A stretch of DNA of 64,000 bases from Engraulis encrasicolus (taxonomy: Eukaryota > Chordata > Actinopteri > Clupeiformes > Engraulidae): contig NC_085866.1 of assembly GCF_034702125.1 (NCBI RefSeq), forward strand, positions 13,201,564-13,265,563. Reading direction: 5' to 3'. The position numbers and the translations under genes are program-made. Positions 1 through 11,848 of the stretch are shown piece after piece (within the stretch, counting starts at the first letter, position 1; every line of letters starts with the position of its first letter). Under the pieces are notes generated by a model that was given only the letters and a program-made list of their open reading frames with translations, had not been told where the DNA came from and did not search any database.

Positions 1-272
1 CGGATTAAGGCCTGGGGCCCCCAGGCTACAGGTTTCAGTGGGCCCCCAAGAAGGCAAATTTCCCAACAAATTTAGACAGACTGTGTCAAAATTACGAGCT
101 AGGTATTAAGGATAACATGTCTACCAACTGCAATGAACAAAACAGATACATTTTTCAATACTGCATTTTGTCACAATTCTGCAATTTTTCACTTTTGACC
201 AATCAAGGGCCCCCTGGCAGGTTGGGGCCCTAGGCTGCAGCCATATCTAGCCTGTGCGCTAATCTGGCCCTG
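1..272. mobile_element. hAT-like non-autonomous DNA element, left end cut by window
   Basis: The window opens inside an element whose ends are inverted: CGGATTA at base 1 and TAATCTGGCCCTG (reverse complement of CAGGGCCAGATTA) ending at 272. Both ends are rich in GGGCCC. The extreme left terminus and its target duplication lie outside the window, so the superfamily is inferred from the CAGGG-type end. No coding potential is seen. Confidence 0.45.
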
Positions 273-474
273 GCTAGCTGTCTTCAAGACATTACACATT
301 TGAAGTCTATTTGAAGATTATGCCAAAGGCAGACAATCAAGGATTTGTATTACATAGCAAGGTTGCCAGGTAGGCGCAGAATATGCAAATGTGTTGTATA
401 CTACCAGATATGTTGAAAATCCCCCCATACCAACAGAGCTTCTTGAGAGAAGTTTTGAAGACTCGCATTGCAGA

Positions 475-872
475 TAGGGATGCACCGATACACATTTTTT
501 CACTTCCGATCCGATCCCGATATCTAAATTTGGGTATCTGCCGATACAGATACTACTCCGATCCAGTAACAAAACCACATATACGCATGGATTTCAACTT
601 GAGGTAGGCCCAAGATGACTATTTGGTCTGAAAAGGAAGTCAGAATACCAGGAAACCAATTAATAAGTAAAAAGGAGCAAGTTAAAAAGTAACAATCCCA
701 TCCTGAAAACTAATATGCAAGTGTTATGAGTTCAAATTAACATTACACCTGGCTCAATGTCAGTACTGGGAAAATTCCGATACTTTGGGAAAATTCCGAT
801 CCGATCCGATCTCTGAAATATGTTGATATCTGAACCCGATACCGATACACCGATACCGATATCCCATCCCTA
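475..872. mobile_element. hAT-type MITE, TAGGGATGCACCGATA ends
   Basis: The termini are TAGGGATGCACCGATA at the left and its inverted form ending CCCATCCCTA at the right. The 8-bp flank ATTGCAGA (467-474) is repeated exactly at 873-880, the target duplication length typical of the hAT superfamily. The subterminal parts contain many CCGAT/CCGATA repeats. The element is 398 bp and encodes nothing recognisable. Confidence 0.85.
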
Positions 873-1262
873 ATTGCAGACTCAATCAAAATATGTTGCA
901 TTATCTGAATGGCACATCACAGAAGAAGGATAAATACAGTGTTCAACTATCCTCATCTAATACAACTCAGACTTCCCACTGACTTTGTGTCCCCTGACAG
1001 CAAAGATCCCTGAATAATACATATTTAAAAAGTATATACTTGTGATTTGCAGGACGCCTCATTTTTCCTTCAGGGTTACTAAAGTGTCTCTGCTGTGCTC
1101 TGCTCTACTCTCCTGCTGGTCTGCCTACCTGTCCACCTCCCTCTGCCCATCCACCCCCTCAGCATCCCCTGCCTCTTATAATACACCATCAGCAGCAGCT
1201 GCTGCTATAACTGCTAAATACACATGAAGCAATAGGCCCTCCACGCCTCCACCAGCCACTTA
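873..1262. other. Unassigned interval
   Basis: AT-rich then CT-rich sequence (pyrimidine-rich around 1080-1180). No exon, RNA gene or clear repeat is recognised. Confidence 0.4.
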
Positions 1263-1796
1263 CAGGGCTGGACTGGGGGAAAAATAGGGCCCGGGAACTT
1301 TTGGCTTAATGCAGTGTTTCTCAAAGTGGGGCGGAAGCCCCCCTAGGGGGGCGTGGAGGTATTGGAGGGGGGGCGCGTAAACTCAGAAGGTTTTTCTTTT
1401 TTAATACTTCTCTGCTTTGCCATTAAGTCAACACATTCACTTTACAATCACAATATATTCATTAATTTATTCACTAATATTTAGAGAACATCATAGGCCA
1501 TATACGTGTATATTAGGCTCTAATAAACCTTACGAAGGCCTATTTATTTGCATTTTCGTAACAATTTTGCTCTAGGGGGGCGCAGACAGACACCCTTCCT
1601 CTGAAGGGGGTAATGGCACGAAAAGTTTGAGAAACACTGGCTTAAAGGGGCCCCTCATCATTAGTGGTGCAGAACTGACTCGCCAGTGGGCCCCGCACCC
1701 TCGTGGGCCCCTATTTTCAGAGGTGTTTTTTATTTTTTAAATGCGTGGTGGCCCCCCGGGAAATGCCCGCTATACCAGATGGCCAGTCCAGCCCTG
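1263..1796. mobile_element. hAT-like element with CAGGGCTGG ends, carrying a nested MITE
   Basis: Inverted termini CAGGGCTGGACTGG (1263) and CCAGTCCAGCCCTG (ending 1796). Flanks GCCACTTA (1255-1262) and CCCACTTA (1797-1804) match at 7 of 8 positions, fitting an old hAT target duplication. Related copies lie at 40451-40770 and 62218-62523. A second element (1312-1639) is inserted inside it. Confidence 0.7.
1312..1639. mobile_element. hAT-type MITE nested in the previous element
   Basis: Ends CAGTGTTTCTCAAA and TTTGAGAAACACTG form an inverted pair. The flanking octamers GCTTAATG (1304-1311) and GCTTAAAG (1640-1647) match at 7 of 8 bases. Runs of G next to each end would pair as a stem. No protein is encoded. 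Confidence 0.8.
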
Positions 1797-3383
1797 CCCA
1801 CTTACGCTCTCTTCAACGCTCTCTCTTGAACACATCCACCACCAGATACAGTATATCCGTATAGCCATATCCATATGTGCCACAATATGCAGCAAATCTC
1901 TAAGCACACCCATGGGACTGGCTGGCAAATAAACAGTTGTGTTTGAGCTCTCCAGTAGCTCCGGTGGATACAATGGCTTTTATGCAATATTAGCAATTTC
2001 CATGAAGCACAATGGTACACTAACAAGACTGCTACTGGCATATACTGTATTCAGGCTCTGAAATACTGCAAATCTCTTGTTGTGCAGTATAGAAATGCAT
2101 GTTAATCTAGACATAAAAGCACCACATTCTTTTTAAATGCATCAAAGAGCTTTGATTACTAACTACATCAATGTTCTCTGGCTGTACCCTTACTGCAAAT
2201 GATTAAGGATGCAATGCTTTACAGTAACTATCTTTCAGGTTTGGATTCACTCGTCCATTGGTGTCAGGTTGTACAAACGTCCATGCCGAGCAATTCGGTA
2301 TGGCGCTATTCGTTGACAGTCTGATACACCTCAAGACAATCTGTAATCTGATCAGATCTTAGCCTTTTCATCTCCATCCTACAGATATCATCACACAGAC
2401 CAAGAAGCAGTGCAGGTGTTTCAGTCAGCCACGGAATAGGAACATTTGAATATAACATGACATCAACTGTGTTTTTTCTGCAGAGCACTGAAGTAATTTC
2501 ACCTCTGACCCCTCCCCCAGGCAGTGCATTATAGCCAGTTCTAGTCATTTATCTGCAGCCACTTACCTTTTGCACACTCGTAAGCAAATGCTGTTGATTC
2601 ACATGGTTGAATTCCAGCCCAGCACGGTGGAGAGGGTATCAAATTGAAATCGAAATTAAAATTCAAAAAGGCTTTATTGGTCTAACGTGTTGGAAAAGGA
2701 CTGTATTTTTCAAGTGTGTGTGTGAGGTCGGTGTGTACCGGTTATGAGTGTATTCTGTGTGTATTGCCTTCCGTGTGAAGGATTTTGTATACATTTCTTC
2801 AAGGCTATCTGTATAATCTGTCGGAAAGTATTAATGCAGTTGAGGGTGAGAATTAAGAAAAAGGTGCAAAAAGGAAAAAGGTTGACTGAAGATTTGGAGT
2901 GAAGAGTCCACACACTTAAAATCCCTTTTTCCTTGATTTAAAAAAAACAAAAAATCATCAAGAAAATGTAGCCCCTTAATGCATGCCGTACCTCCAGTAG
3001 CAAACTGTAATAGTCCTTGACAAGTTAACTGCCGTAGTACTACAGTACTATGACATAACACAGGGCCTTTAGTAATGCACTGCGACTTGGTCATTGCCAT
3101 TCTGGTAACAGCAAATTTAAAACGCTGTGTCTTAACGGGTTGAAGTGCGCAGGATCACTCCAAACCTGACGGTATCAACTCACCATGGGTGTACATGTAC
3201 TGGGGGGGAAGGGATCCTAGAGGATGGAGTTGGTCTTCCGATCCTTTGAATGTGCAGATCAGCGAGCTGTTTTTTGTGGGAAAGCCATGAGCTTGCTTAA
3301 CCTGTTTAACCCCTTTGCGTTGGGTCTATGTTATAACCTCACTGTCCTCAAAATTGTAATGACCAAGTCTTACTGTTATTTAA
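1797..3383. other. Unassigned intergenic interval
   Basis: I find no exon with splice sites and conserved protein sequence, and no transposon termini that I can pair. Short open frames here have no recognisable product. Confidence 0.4.
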
Positions 3384-3725
3384 AGGGGTATGCCACTATT
3401 TTGGGGCTTAATACAGTTAAAATCGTTGGCTGGGGTTTATAAAGGTGGTAAAGTGTCTTATTTTTCATGTAAGCCGTTGTCTTGCTTTAAGACAGGTTAA
3501 AAGATGGAATATGTCGCTAAGCTAGTGAAAGTCAATGTATCCGTGTAGCATTGTAGCATGCTACACGGATACATTGACTTTCACTAGCTTAGTGACATAT
3601 TCCGTCTTTTAACCTGTCTTAAAGCAAGACAACGGCTTACATGAAAAATAAGACACTTTACCACCTTTATAAACCCCAGCCAACGATTTTAACTGTATTA
3701 AGCCCCAAAATAGTGGCATACCCCT
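3384..3725. mobile_element. Foldback (near-perfect palindrome) DNA element with TTAA target duplication
   Basis: Two arms of about 167 bp are near-perfect reverse complements around an 8-base loop at 3551-3558. The ends are AGGGGTATGCC and GGCATACCCCT, each flanked by TTAA (3380-3383 and 3726-3729). TTAA duplications are used by the piggyBac and Kolobok superfamilies, so this is probably a non-autonomous derivative of one of them. It has no coding capacity. Confidence 0.8.
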
Positions 3726-3835
3726 TTAAGGCACTCTTCAATGTCACAGCTATGTTGTTATGATGTAGTTCAGTCTTTCCAGCCAAGTGTGAATGTCGAC
3801 AGGCCCATCTGCGCAGAAGAGGCTACTTTTCTCCA

Positions 3836-4030
3836 ATGTTACCAGATCGGGCTGTTTGCCGCCCAATTGGGCTGCTTAGGATGGCCGTGTAAGGGTAAAA
3901 ATGGCATTTAGCAGAAAAACCTGCCCAATTCTTGCCAAAGAAGTTCATAGAATTGGGCAGGATTTCGTGCTTTTAGGCGGGTTTTGAGTATTTTTTGGGC
4001 TGGAAATCATCAGCCTCATCTGGCCTCACC
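3836..4030 (+). mobile_element. Diverged copy of the 31042-31229 hAT-type MITE
   Basis: This segment shares long stretches with 31042-31229, including GGGCTGCTTAGGATGGCCGT near the left end and TTTTTTGGGCTGGAAATCAT near the right. The ends have decayed (AATGTTACCAGAT instead of CAGTGTTGCCAGAT) and no target duplication is readable. Confidence 0.65.
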
Positions 4031-4462
4031 CTGCTTTTCTCTTCCAGGTGCAGTTCCTCTGGCTCTTCCGGCTTCATCGGTCTGCAGATCTCGCTGTTGG
4101 CCCTGGATAGGAGGATTCCGACACGGATACTTAAAGGGGAGATTTGTAACAAAGGGCTCATCAAACAGGCCTATCATGGTGTTTTATCACCCGGAGTAAA
4201 TCCAATTTCATCATTATATAGTAGTGCTCTGCTCCAGTCTGGTCCCAGCGGTTGGTCCTGCCGGATTCACCTTCCATTGGCGGCTCACTACTATAACCAT
4301 GGTAATTTAACCCTATGACATGCTAGGTATGGATCAGGCCACGTCGGGCACAATTATCTGGTGAAGAGTAACCTGATTGAATCCTGATTGTGCTTTAGTC
4401 TTTGTGCTCCGTGTGGCAGCTGTTCCTCACCCCTGCACAACACACAAATGCACACACACATT

Positions 4463-4464
<2 letters not shown>

Positions 4465-4527
<63 letters not shown>
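4465..4527. repeat. (CA)n microsatellite
   Basis: About 31 uninterrupted CA dinucleotides. Histidine/threonine open frames across it are artefacts. Confidence 0.95.
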
Positions 4528-4529
<2 letters not shown>

Positions 4530-5914
4530 GAACACCCTACTCAGTGGGTCAAATAATAGACCTGACCCCTTTGAAGGGTCGTATTTGTGTGAGCTAAACC
4601 CCACCTCCTCTGCCCTGGTTGCCTCAAGTCATTACATTGTATTATTCAGTTCAGGGTGATTTATAGACCGAGAGGACTGCCTGCCTGAGCACAACAAGCA
4701 CACAATTTGCTCTGTGAGTGGGTCCCTAAAAATATGGTTATGTCCAAAATGACAAAATGCAACCTTTTCAGGAAGCACTCAGTGGGGGACATTCAGGGAT
4801 GTATCCATGTTGTTTTAAAAATATATATGGTGTTCTATTTAAACATCTTGATAGACTAACCAAAATGTTTTTTTAACCAGTACCTTTAAGCGATATTGTC
4901 AATTTTTTGGAAATAAACCCATTTTCCATCTCTCCTTGAGTTAAATACGTAAAGGATTTTTACTTCTCTCACATTAATCCAGCCACTCCCCGTCTCTGTT
5001 GGCGCAGCTTGTTAGCATGTTTCATCGCAACTGCTGGAATCCGGACACGTCCACTGAAGGGCGGGTTATACTTCCTTTCAGTGCCACGGAGTGAGCTTGT
5101 CCCAGCCATGATGCAGTTAATTTTGGTTTATGCCCTGTTTTGAAGCGCGGTCTGCGCGATGTCATTTCACGCTCAAACTGCCTTCAATACAAAGAGTAAC
5201 CTAGACGTGTCGGTTATTTTTTAGCTTCACAGAGTCGACGACAATGAAAATGAAACATTACATATTTATGTCACGTGCATTTTTGATCGCACTGGCAGCC
5301 AGCGCATAGTTTGGAACAAAGAAGTGGCTCATTTGTCGAGGATAGGTCGCACGAGGCGGAATGTTTCCTCGACCTCGGAACACTGTTCAACTGTCCAAAT
5401 AACTTCGGCTCAATTCGAAACAGCGTCGTAACTTGCAAGCGCACGTGTTGTCTTTGGTTCGTGTAAATAAATCAAACGACAAAGCACGGGCAACTTATTT
5501 AAGGAAGAGCTCACAGTCCGTAGACCGACGAAGGTTAGAACGAGGAAGTAGCTTGTTCTCTCGACTCGAGGACAGAGCAGGCTGGTCGAGAGGACCAATC
5601 AGAGACCTATTTTCGCCCTTCACGCCGTCGCTGTCTGCATTATCCCTGCGTCGAGACACTATTTCGGGGAGGTGCCCCAGAGTACCTGCGTGATGGGGGG
5701 GGCTTCACTCTGTTAACTGCGCGGCTCACTGCATCATGACGCAGGGACGCTGATCTCGAGGCATAAACCACCCTTTATGGGTCGAGTTGGCTGATGGCCA
5801 TAGCCTGTGGAACTCCTGCAAATAAAGACAAGAGAGAGAATCAGATGCAGTTACAGTAGCCAGGGACATGAGCAGCTGAAAATACGAAATTACAGTTAAC
5901 AGATTGCCAGGTTA
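4528..5914. other. Unassigned interval, CpG-rich in its second half
   Basis: No gene is recognised. From about 5030 to 5760 CpG dinucleotides are frequent compared with the AT-rich surroundings, but no splice-bounded coding exon or core promoter stands out, and this may be an unrecognised repeat. Confidence 0.35.
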
Positions 5915-6605
5915 GGGCCAAAACATACCAAGGCGGAACGGAACGGTCCCGGGACGAACGCGGTCTTTCTGCTTAGTTTTGGCCGGCGTGTTTTTCTCTG
6001 CCTTTCACACTGACAGCGTCGGCGTGCGCGGCCAGTCCTATTCAAAACCCTGCCCACAGCCAAAGCTAGCATGCTACTTTGCCATTCATTTGAATGAGAC
6101 ACCGCCGGTCGCCGGCGTGAAAAATACGCTCGAGTTCTAATTTCCAAATGCCGCTCGACTACCGCCGGTTGGTGTGTAAGGACAGATATGTTTCAATGTA
6201 TTTTCACCGACGCCGGTAAAAAACGTGGCCGTTCCGCGACGCTTTACCGGGGTCTTACACACTAGGGCGGTAAAGCGTCACGGAATGGCCGCGATTTTTA
6301 GCGGCGTCGGTGAAAATACATTGAAGCATATCTGTCCTTACACACCAACCGGCGGTAGTTGGGCGTCAGTGGCGCGGGAGCCGGCTCTACGCCACGCTGC
6401 ATTTGGAAAATAGAACTCTAGTCTCGTTGAAATGAATGACAAAGTAGCACGCTAGCTTTGGCTGTGGGGGGGTTTTGAACAGGACTGGTCGTGCACGCAG
6501 ACGCTGTCAGTGTGAAAGGCTGAGTAAAACACACCAGCCGAAACTAAACAGAAAGACCGTGTTCGCCTCGCGTCCGTTCCGTTCGGCTTTGGTATGTTTG
6601 ACCCC
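5915..6605. mobile_element. Harbinger-like foldback MITE (two inverted halves)
   Basis: The left half (from GGGCCAAAACATACC) and the right half (ending GGTATGTTTGACCCC) are inverted copies of the same roughly 340-bp sequence, also present singly at 7530-7915 and 25083-25470. The whole is flanked by TTA (5912-5914 and 6606-6608). A 3-bp TNA target duplication is characteristic of PIF/Harbinger, hence the assignment. CpG-rich, without coding potential. Confidence 0.75.
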
Positions 6606-6637
6606 TTATGCACCTCACGAGTGCCATCAGTTTAGAG

Positions 6638-6985
6638 CAGGGGTAGGCAATTAGCAGCCCGGGGGCCAAATCTGGCCCTCCATCAATTATATTCGGCCCG
6701 CGAGATGCAGCAAATAGCAGTGCAATGCAGTGAGCAGTCAAATAACCTAAATGATAAAAATACAGACAGGATTAGTTCCATGCTTCTTTTGGTATCATGG
6801 CTTTTGAAAATTGAAATTTTGCATTAATGGCTAGCAATCTTCAGCTAAGGAAACATGTTAGAACAATAAACAAATGGCAATTGTATACATTAGATACGGC
6901 AAAAAACCATGGCCATGGCCGTCCTGCGATGTCCTTGTCAGAAAAATAAAATTGGACTGCGTCCAAACCTAATTGCCTACCCCTG
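6638..6985. mobile_element. hAT-type MITE, CAGGGGTAGGCAATTA ends
   Basis: Termini CAGGGGTAGGCAATTA and TAATTGCCTACCCCTG are exact inverted repeats. Flanks GTTTAGAG (6630-6637) and GTTTAGGG (6986-6993) agree at 7 of 8 bases. The element truncates the adjacent DIRS-like fragment. Confidence 0.85.
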
Positions 6986-6993
6986 GTTTAGGG

Positions 6994-7316
6994 TATTTGG
7001 AGCAGCCTTTGTTAATAATTGCCACTACGGTTGCATTGTCGTAGTAATACACTATGCGCTCACTGCACCATCCTGATCCCCATAGGATGCATGCCACGAC
7101 AATGGGATACATCTCGAAGAGCACTGAGGATTCGAAACCAGAGGTGAACTCTGGGAAATTCTCAGGCCTCCTGTTGCGAACCACTGTGGTATCTACCGAA
7201 TCGACAGATGGGGCAGCATCAGTAAATATACCGAGAGAGGAGGATGACTTGCCTAAACTGTTATAGAAGAAAGAGATGCCATTCCAAACATTGAGACGTT
7301 TTTGCCAAAAGCGCAA
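6994..7316 (-). pseudogene. DIRS/Ngaro-like retrotransposon RNase H fragment
   Basis: The reverse-strand frame contains the blocks FTDAAPS, SSVLFEMYPIVVACILWG and YYYDNATVVAIINKG, with the aspartate, glutamate and aspartate expected of the RNase H active site in tyrosine-recombinase (DIRS-type) retrotransposons. Between the first two blocks the sequence fits another frame better, so a frameshift is likely. The C-terminal side ends abruptly where the hAT MITE at 6638-6985 begins, and the N-terminal side is lost towards the Harbinger-like MITE at 7530. No reverse transcriptase or recombinase remains nearby, so it is a dead relic. A Ty3-type RNase H is the alternative, but the motif set resembles the fish DIRS type more. 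Confidence 0.6.
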
Positions 7317-7529
7317 ACCTGAGTGACATCATGATCAAGGGCGATAGGGTCCGACAATTCAGGGACAGAGTGAGCAAAGCTCCAGAGTGCGGGAAATAAA
7401 CGAGCGGCCATGCAGGATAAATACACGTGGCGACATTGAGGTGGCTTTTAGTCATAACTGAGTCAGTGGATAACACAGCGCAAATATCGCAAATGCAAGA
7501 AAGCTTCCCTTGGGGAAGGGAGGCTCTCA

Positions 7530-7915
7530 GGGGCAAAACATACCAAAGCCGAACGGAACGGTCGAGGGACGAACGCGGTCTTTCTGCTTAGTTTCAGCCG
7601 GTGTGTTTTTCTCTGCCTTTCACACTGACAGCGTCGGCGTGCGCGGCCAGTCCTATTCAAAACCCTCCCCACACCCAAAGCTAGCATGCTACTTTGCCAT
7701 TCATTTGAATGAGACACCGCCGGTCGGTGGCGTGAAAAACACGCTCGAGTTCTATTTTCCAAATGCAGCGCGGCACGGAGCCGTCTCCTGCGCCGCTGAC
7801 GCCCGACTACCGCCAGTTGGTGTGTAAGGACAGATATGTTTCAATGAATTTTCACCGACGCCAGTAAAAAACGCAGTCGTTCGGCGACGCTTTTACCGCC
7901 CTGGTGTAAGACCCC
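7530..7915. mobile_element. Harbinger-like MITE, single copy
   Basis: Same family as 5915-6605 and 25083-25470: begins GGGGCAAAACATACC and ends GGTGTAAGACCCC. It is flanked by the 3-bp TCA at 7527-7529 and 7916-7918, a TNA duplication as in Harbinger elements. Confidence 0.75.
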
Positions 7916-8818
7916 TCATGGTGACAGAATTGAGTGTGATGCCTAAAAACAGAGGAACAAACAGGGAAGTGCATGGTCCCAGAGTTTTCTCGGTTGACAG
8001 GAGTTTAGGACTGTAGAATTTGGCTTTGAGGGGAAATCATTCAGGAGGAAGTCATCGAGCAGGTGTAGGACAGGCAGGTGTAGGACAGGCAGTTTGCATA
8101 CTTTTAATAGAAGCCAGCATGGCGCTTTAGAGAGATTGTTGAAAATGCGGGTACTTCAACACCCGAAAGTGAGTCTGACGGCAAAATACAATGAGGACTG
8201 CCATTTCACACAGAAGAGCGGCCAATCAGAGGGATGGATGAGCATGGATTTGAACACTTTGTGATGTCAGCCTTTGCCAAAACAAGCGAGAGTAAGTTCC
8301 ATCAGGTGCTGGACGTGCCATTGCTAACTAGGGCAAATTGCTAACTCTAGGTAACAGCTAACCTGCCGCACCACCACAACACAGCTTTATCCCGCGGCTC
8401 CGCCCCCGCTCATCAACGACACTCCCCCTCCTGCCCCCCTCCCCCTCCTGTTGCATATCATTACAGATCGACGCACAGGGAGAGACTTTTCACCAAAGAG
8501 GCCTAAATGGCGCATTTCAGCTTTATTTTGAGAAAGATTGTGGATATAGCATCCTGACACCCCCGCAAACCCATACAAAGCACCAAAGGACCATGGAAAT
8601 TTCATGCCATGGGCACTTTAACAGGTAATTTGTTCTTAATGACTATCATTTGAATGCAGCTGTTTGTAAATAATATTTCAGCAGAGTGTTCTGGAATAAG
8701 CAAACCTGTGATGTGACTCTACTGTCTAAAATAGAGCTGGGTGCCACTGTCACAATCACTACCTCCTTGTGTTGATTTGGAAATGTTATACTGACTATTT
8801 TTATATTACAGTATTTCT
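7916..8818. other. Unassigned interval
   Basis: A 16-base sequence is duplicated in tandem near 8062-8093 (GCAGGTGTAGGACAGG). Nothing else is recognised. Confidence 0.4.
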
Positions 8819-9825
8819 CAATTGGTTTTGTACATTTCTCACAACAGAATAATCATTCTCAAAAGTTCTTGTTCAATAGTGACTTCCTGCTGTTATCTGT
8901 GCACATGGTAAAATACGTTTCTCATAGTTTTCAGCATTTAGCAAATGCTCTCATGACCATGCGGATGGTTGTGTACAATTCTCAGCTTCTTCGCACATTA
9001 TCAATTGCTTTTGTCATATCACTCAAAAAGCATGGTCACTGAATACACAAAACTATCTCAACCCCCAAAACATTTAGGCCCTATGTCATAGTATAAGTCT
9101 TGACATGCAAAATGATTTACCAAGCTGTCATAATGTGATAAGCACTGTATAATTTCCACTGGATTTTTATCTCTAAATGTGATCTGAATTGCTAAATTGC
9201 TCACATGTTACAGTATTTCTCAATTGGTTTTGTACGTTTCTCACAACAGAATAATGATTCTCAAAAGTCTTTGTTCAATTGTGACTTCCTGGTGTTACCT
9301 GTGCACATGGTCAAATCAGTTTCTCATTGTTTTCGGCATATAGCAAATGCTCTCGTCCACCATGCCATGGCTGTGTACAATTCTCAGTGATTTCGTACAT
9401 TATCAATTGCTTTTGTCATATCACTCAAAAAGCTTTGTCACTGAATGCATGAAACTATCTCAATCTTATCTGATCAATGTAATATAAAACTGAATTTACA
9501 ACATTTCCCATCCAATCTAAACAACATTTCGCTTCAGAAAAGATCCTCAAGAGTGTACTATTCAATTGACAACACGAGAAATTGATTTGACTAGCTTGTC
9601 CATACACTATGACACAATGACTAACCATTCTGCTGGCGCTGATACGTTCATTGATACAAAACCTTGGTTTTTGAAAGACAAATAAGGGTTTTGAGCAAGA
9701 GACTCAGATTTGCAGGTTATCCACCGTGTTTTGCCATTTGTTAAAGCTGTTTTGAGAATGAATGTGATGTTTTGCAAAATGCGAGTAAGATTCGAGAAAT
9801 GTACAAAACCAATTGAGAAATACTG
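8819..9825. mobile_element. TA-flanked DNA element with CAGTATTTCTCAATTGG ends
   Basis: The left end CAGTATTTCTCAATTGG (8819) and the inverted right end CCAATTGAGAAATACTG (ending 9825) are both flanked by TA, as in Tc1/mariner-type insertions. The left roughly 250 bp is duplicated in direct orientation starting at 9211. A truncated relative lies at 10199-10538. No transposase is seen. Confidence 0.65.
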
Positions 9826-10198
9826 TAATATTGACTCTCTCTAATCGAAGGCAATAGAAGGGATAGAGATAACAGGCAAGCAAAGCAACAATAGGCACTG
9901 TACTGCATTACATTACTCTATGCCTCATGTGCCCTTTATAATTATGCTCCACGCAAAATTACAATATTTCCCTAGAATTTCACAAGACAGTAAGTGCACT
10001 TTATACAGTATCAGTGTATTGTTTCAAATTTATTTTGCTTTACAGTTCTACATTTTTTTTCACATGGGCTTGCAAGACTAGTAAAAAAGGGATGGTAGAG
10101 GGCACACTTGACACCTCAACCAGAATTTGCTATTTTTCCTATTTTGCAATGAGAAAACCTGTCAATAAATAGGTCATAGTCTAAATGTATATCTAGGA

Positions 10199-10538
10199 CA
10201 ATCTTATCTGATCAACGTAATATAAAGTCGAGTTTACAACATTTCCCATCCAATCTAAACAACATTTTGCTTCAGAAAAGATCCTCAAGAGTGTACTATT
10301 CAATTGACAACATGACAAATCGATTTGACTAACTTGTCCTAACTGTCCATACACATACACATATACTATGACACAATGACTAACCATTCTGCTGGCACTG
10401 ATACGTTCTTTGACACAAAAACAAGAGACTTGGTTTTGCTGGTCATCCATGGTGTTTAGCTGTTTTGAGAATGAATATTATGTTTTGCAAATTGCGAGAG
10501 AGATTCGAGAAATATACAAAACCAATTGAGAAATACTG
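10199..10538. mobile_element. Truncated copy of the 8819-9825 element (right half)
   Basis: About 340 bp align with 9467-9825, including ACAACATTTCCCATCCAATC and the terminal CCAATTGAGAAATACTG. The left half is missing. It abuts the 3' end of the hAT transposase relic. Confidence 0.65.
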
Positions 10539-10541
10539 TAT

Positions 10542-11848
10542 TACCTCCTCCATGGGGATGCTTCCTCTCAATTGCCAGTAAAGCAAGGTTACTGAGTCTT
10601 GTTTGTGCCATGATGTTTCTTCTGTATGATTTTAATTCTTCTGTACGTTTTAAGCAGGAGAAGCTCCTCTCTACACCTGCTGACGTTACGCCTATTGTTG
10701 CCACTAAGGTCAACAGCTTGTAGAGCTCTGGCATGGCACATGGCCCATATCTTTAAAGAAGAGCAAGTGCTCACACAGCTTACATCTGAGTCAGAGTAAA
10801 AGAAATGTCCATACATTTTGAGGGCATTGTGAAATGCCTCCTCAGGAAACGTGTTTCATGTCATCATACTTGTCTGGGTTTATTAACTCCAGGAAGCGCA
10901 TGCATTCCAAATTAGCAAACCGACGAGAAATCTGCTCTATCAGATTGTCTAGAATGGACATGTAGACCTGCCTGTAGTGCTCCTTTGGATCTTGCTGTCC
11001 CCCATTCTGAGGCCCATTCTGAGGGTCAAATGTCAGACTGGATGCTTTCATGTAAACAGCTTCAAATGCTTCTCTCTTGCAAATGCAGGAAGCCCTTCAA
11101 CCCTTTGTTTACAGTAAAGGCCATCCATAACTCTCTGCTGCATGATGTCAAAGACTACATCAGTTTGGGAGAAGAATTGTTCATATGCGTACAGCACAAA
11201 AAACGTCTCAAAATCCTCCAGTGTCCTGATGTAGCCTTTGGCAGCCCTCACTGTCTCCTGGTCTACTGACTGGTCTGCCACAATATTTTCAAATGTCTGC
11301 AGGAGCTGATCGTAATTGTTGGCCACAGTGCTGACTAGCCGGGATGTGAAGTTCCACCTGGTAGCACTGGCACTTCTTGGTAGACGGGAGCACCCTGCAG
11401 ACTCAAGAAATGCTACCCGCTTTGTGGATTTCTAAAAAATTTTTTCGCTAACCCTGACAGATCCGCAAAGAACACCCTGGATTCAGGCAAGCAGCTGGCC
11501 CCCTGAGATAAAACCAAGTTTAATCTGTGTGCATAACAGTGCACAAACACTGCACTTGGGGCCACCTGCTTAACTTTAGCCTGAAGGCCATTTAAAGCTG
11601 AAGCCATGACAGCAGCCCCATCATAGGTTTGAGCCACCAGTTTGCTCGTGTAATTGTAGTGTTGCATGTGCTCGTTTAATGTCTCAAAGACAGATTGGGC
11701 ATCTCGCCCCTCTGAGACATCGAAAAACCCAATGAAACGCTCCTGGATTTGCCCTGCAATGTCTACAAAGCGAAGAATTACTGACAGCTGAGCATGACAT
11801 GCAATATCAGTAGTCTCGTCAACTTGACATGCATAAAAGGGAGCAGAC
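10542..11848 (-). pseudogene. hAT-family transposase relic, 3' part (catalytic core to dimerisation domain)
   Basis: Read on the reverse strand, this continues the gene whose 5' part is at 16290-16938. Recognisable blocks in order are APFYACQVDETTD (about 11800-11840), the long frame 11667-11413 containing VAQTYDGAAVMASALNG and CYAHRLNLVLS, a helical region around 11326-10842, and GVTSAGVERSFSCLKRT (about 10660-10700) of the C-terminal hAT dimerisation domain. The architecture resembles TTF/BED-finger hAT genes of the ZMYM1/ZNF862 type that are abundant in fish. At least three breaks are visible: near an A/T run at about 11430, near 11050 and near 10840-10735. It is therefore not a functional gene. 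The 3' end stops where another transposon begins (10538). The Hero-type retrotransposons separate it from its 5' part. Confidence 0.8.
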
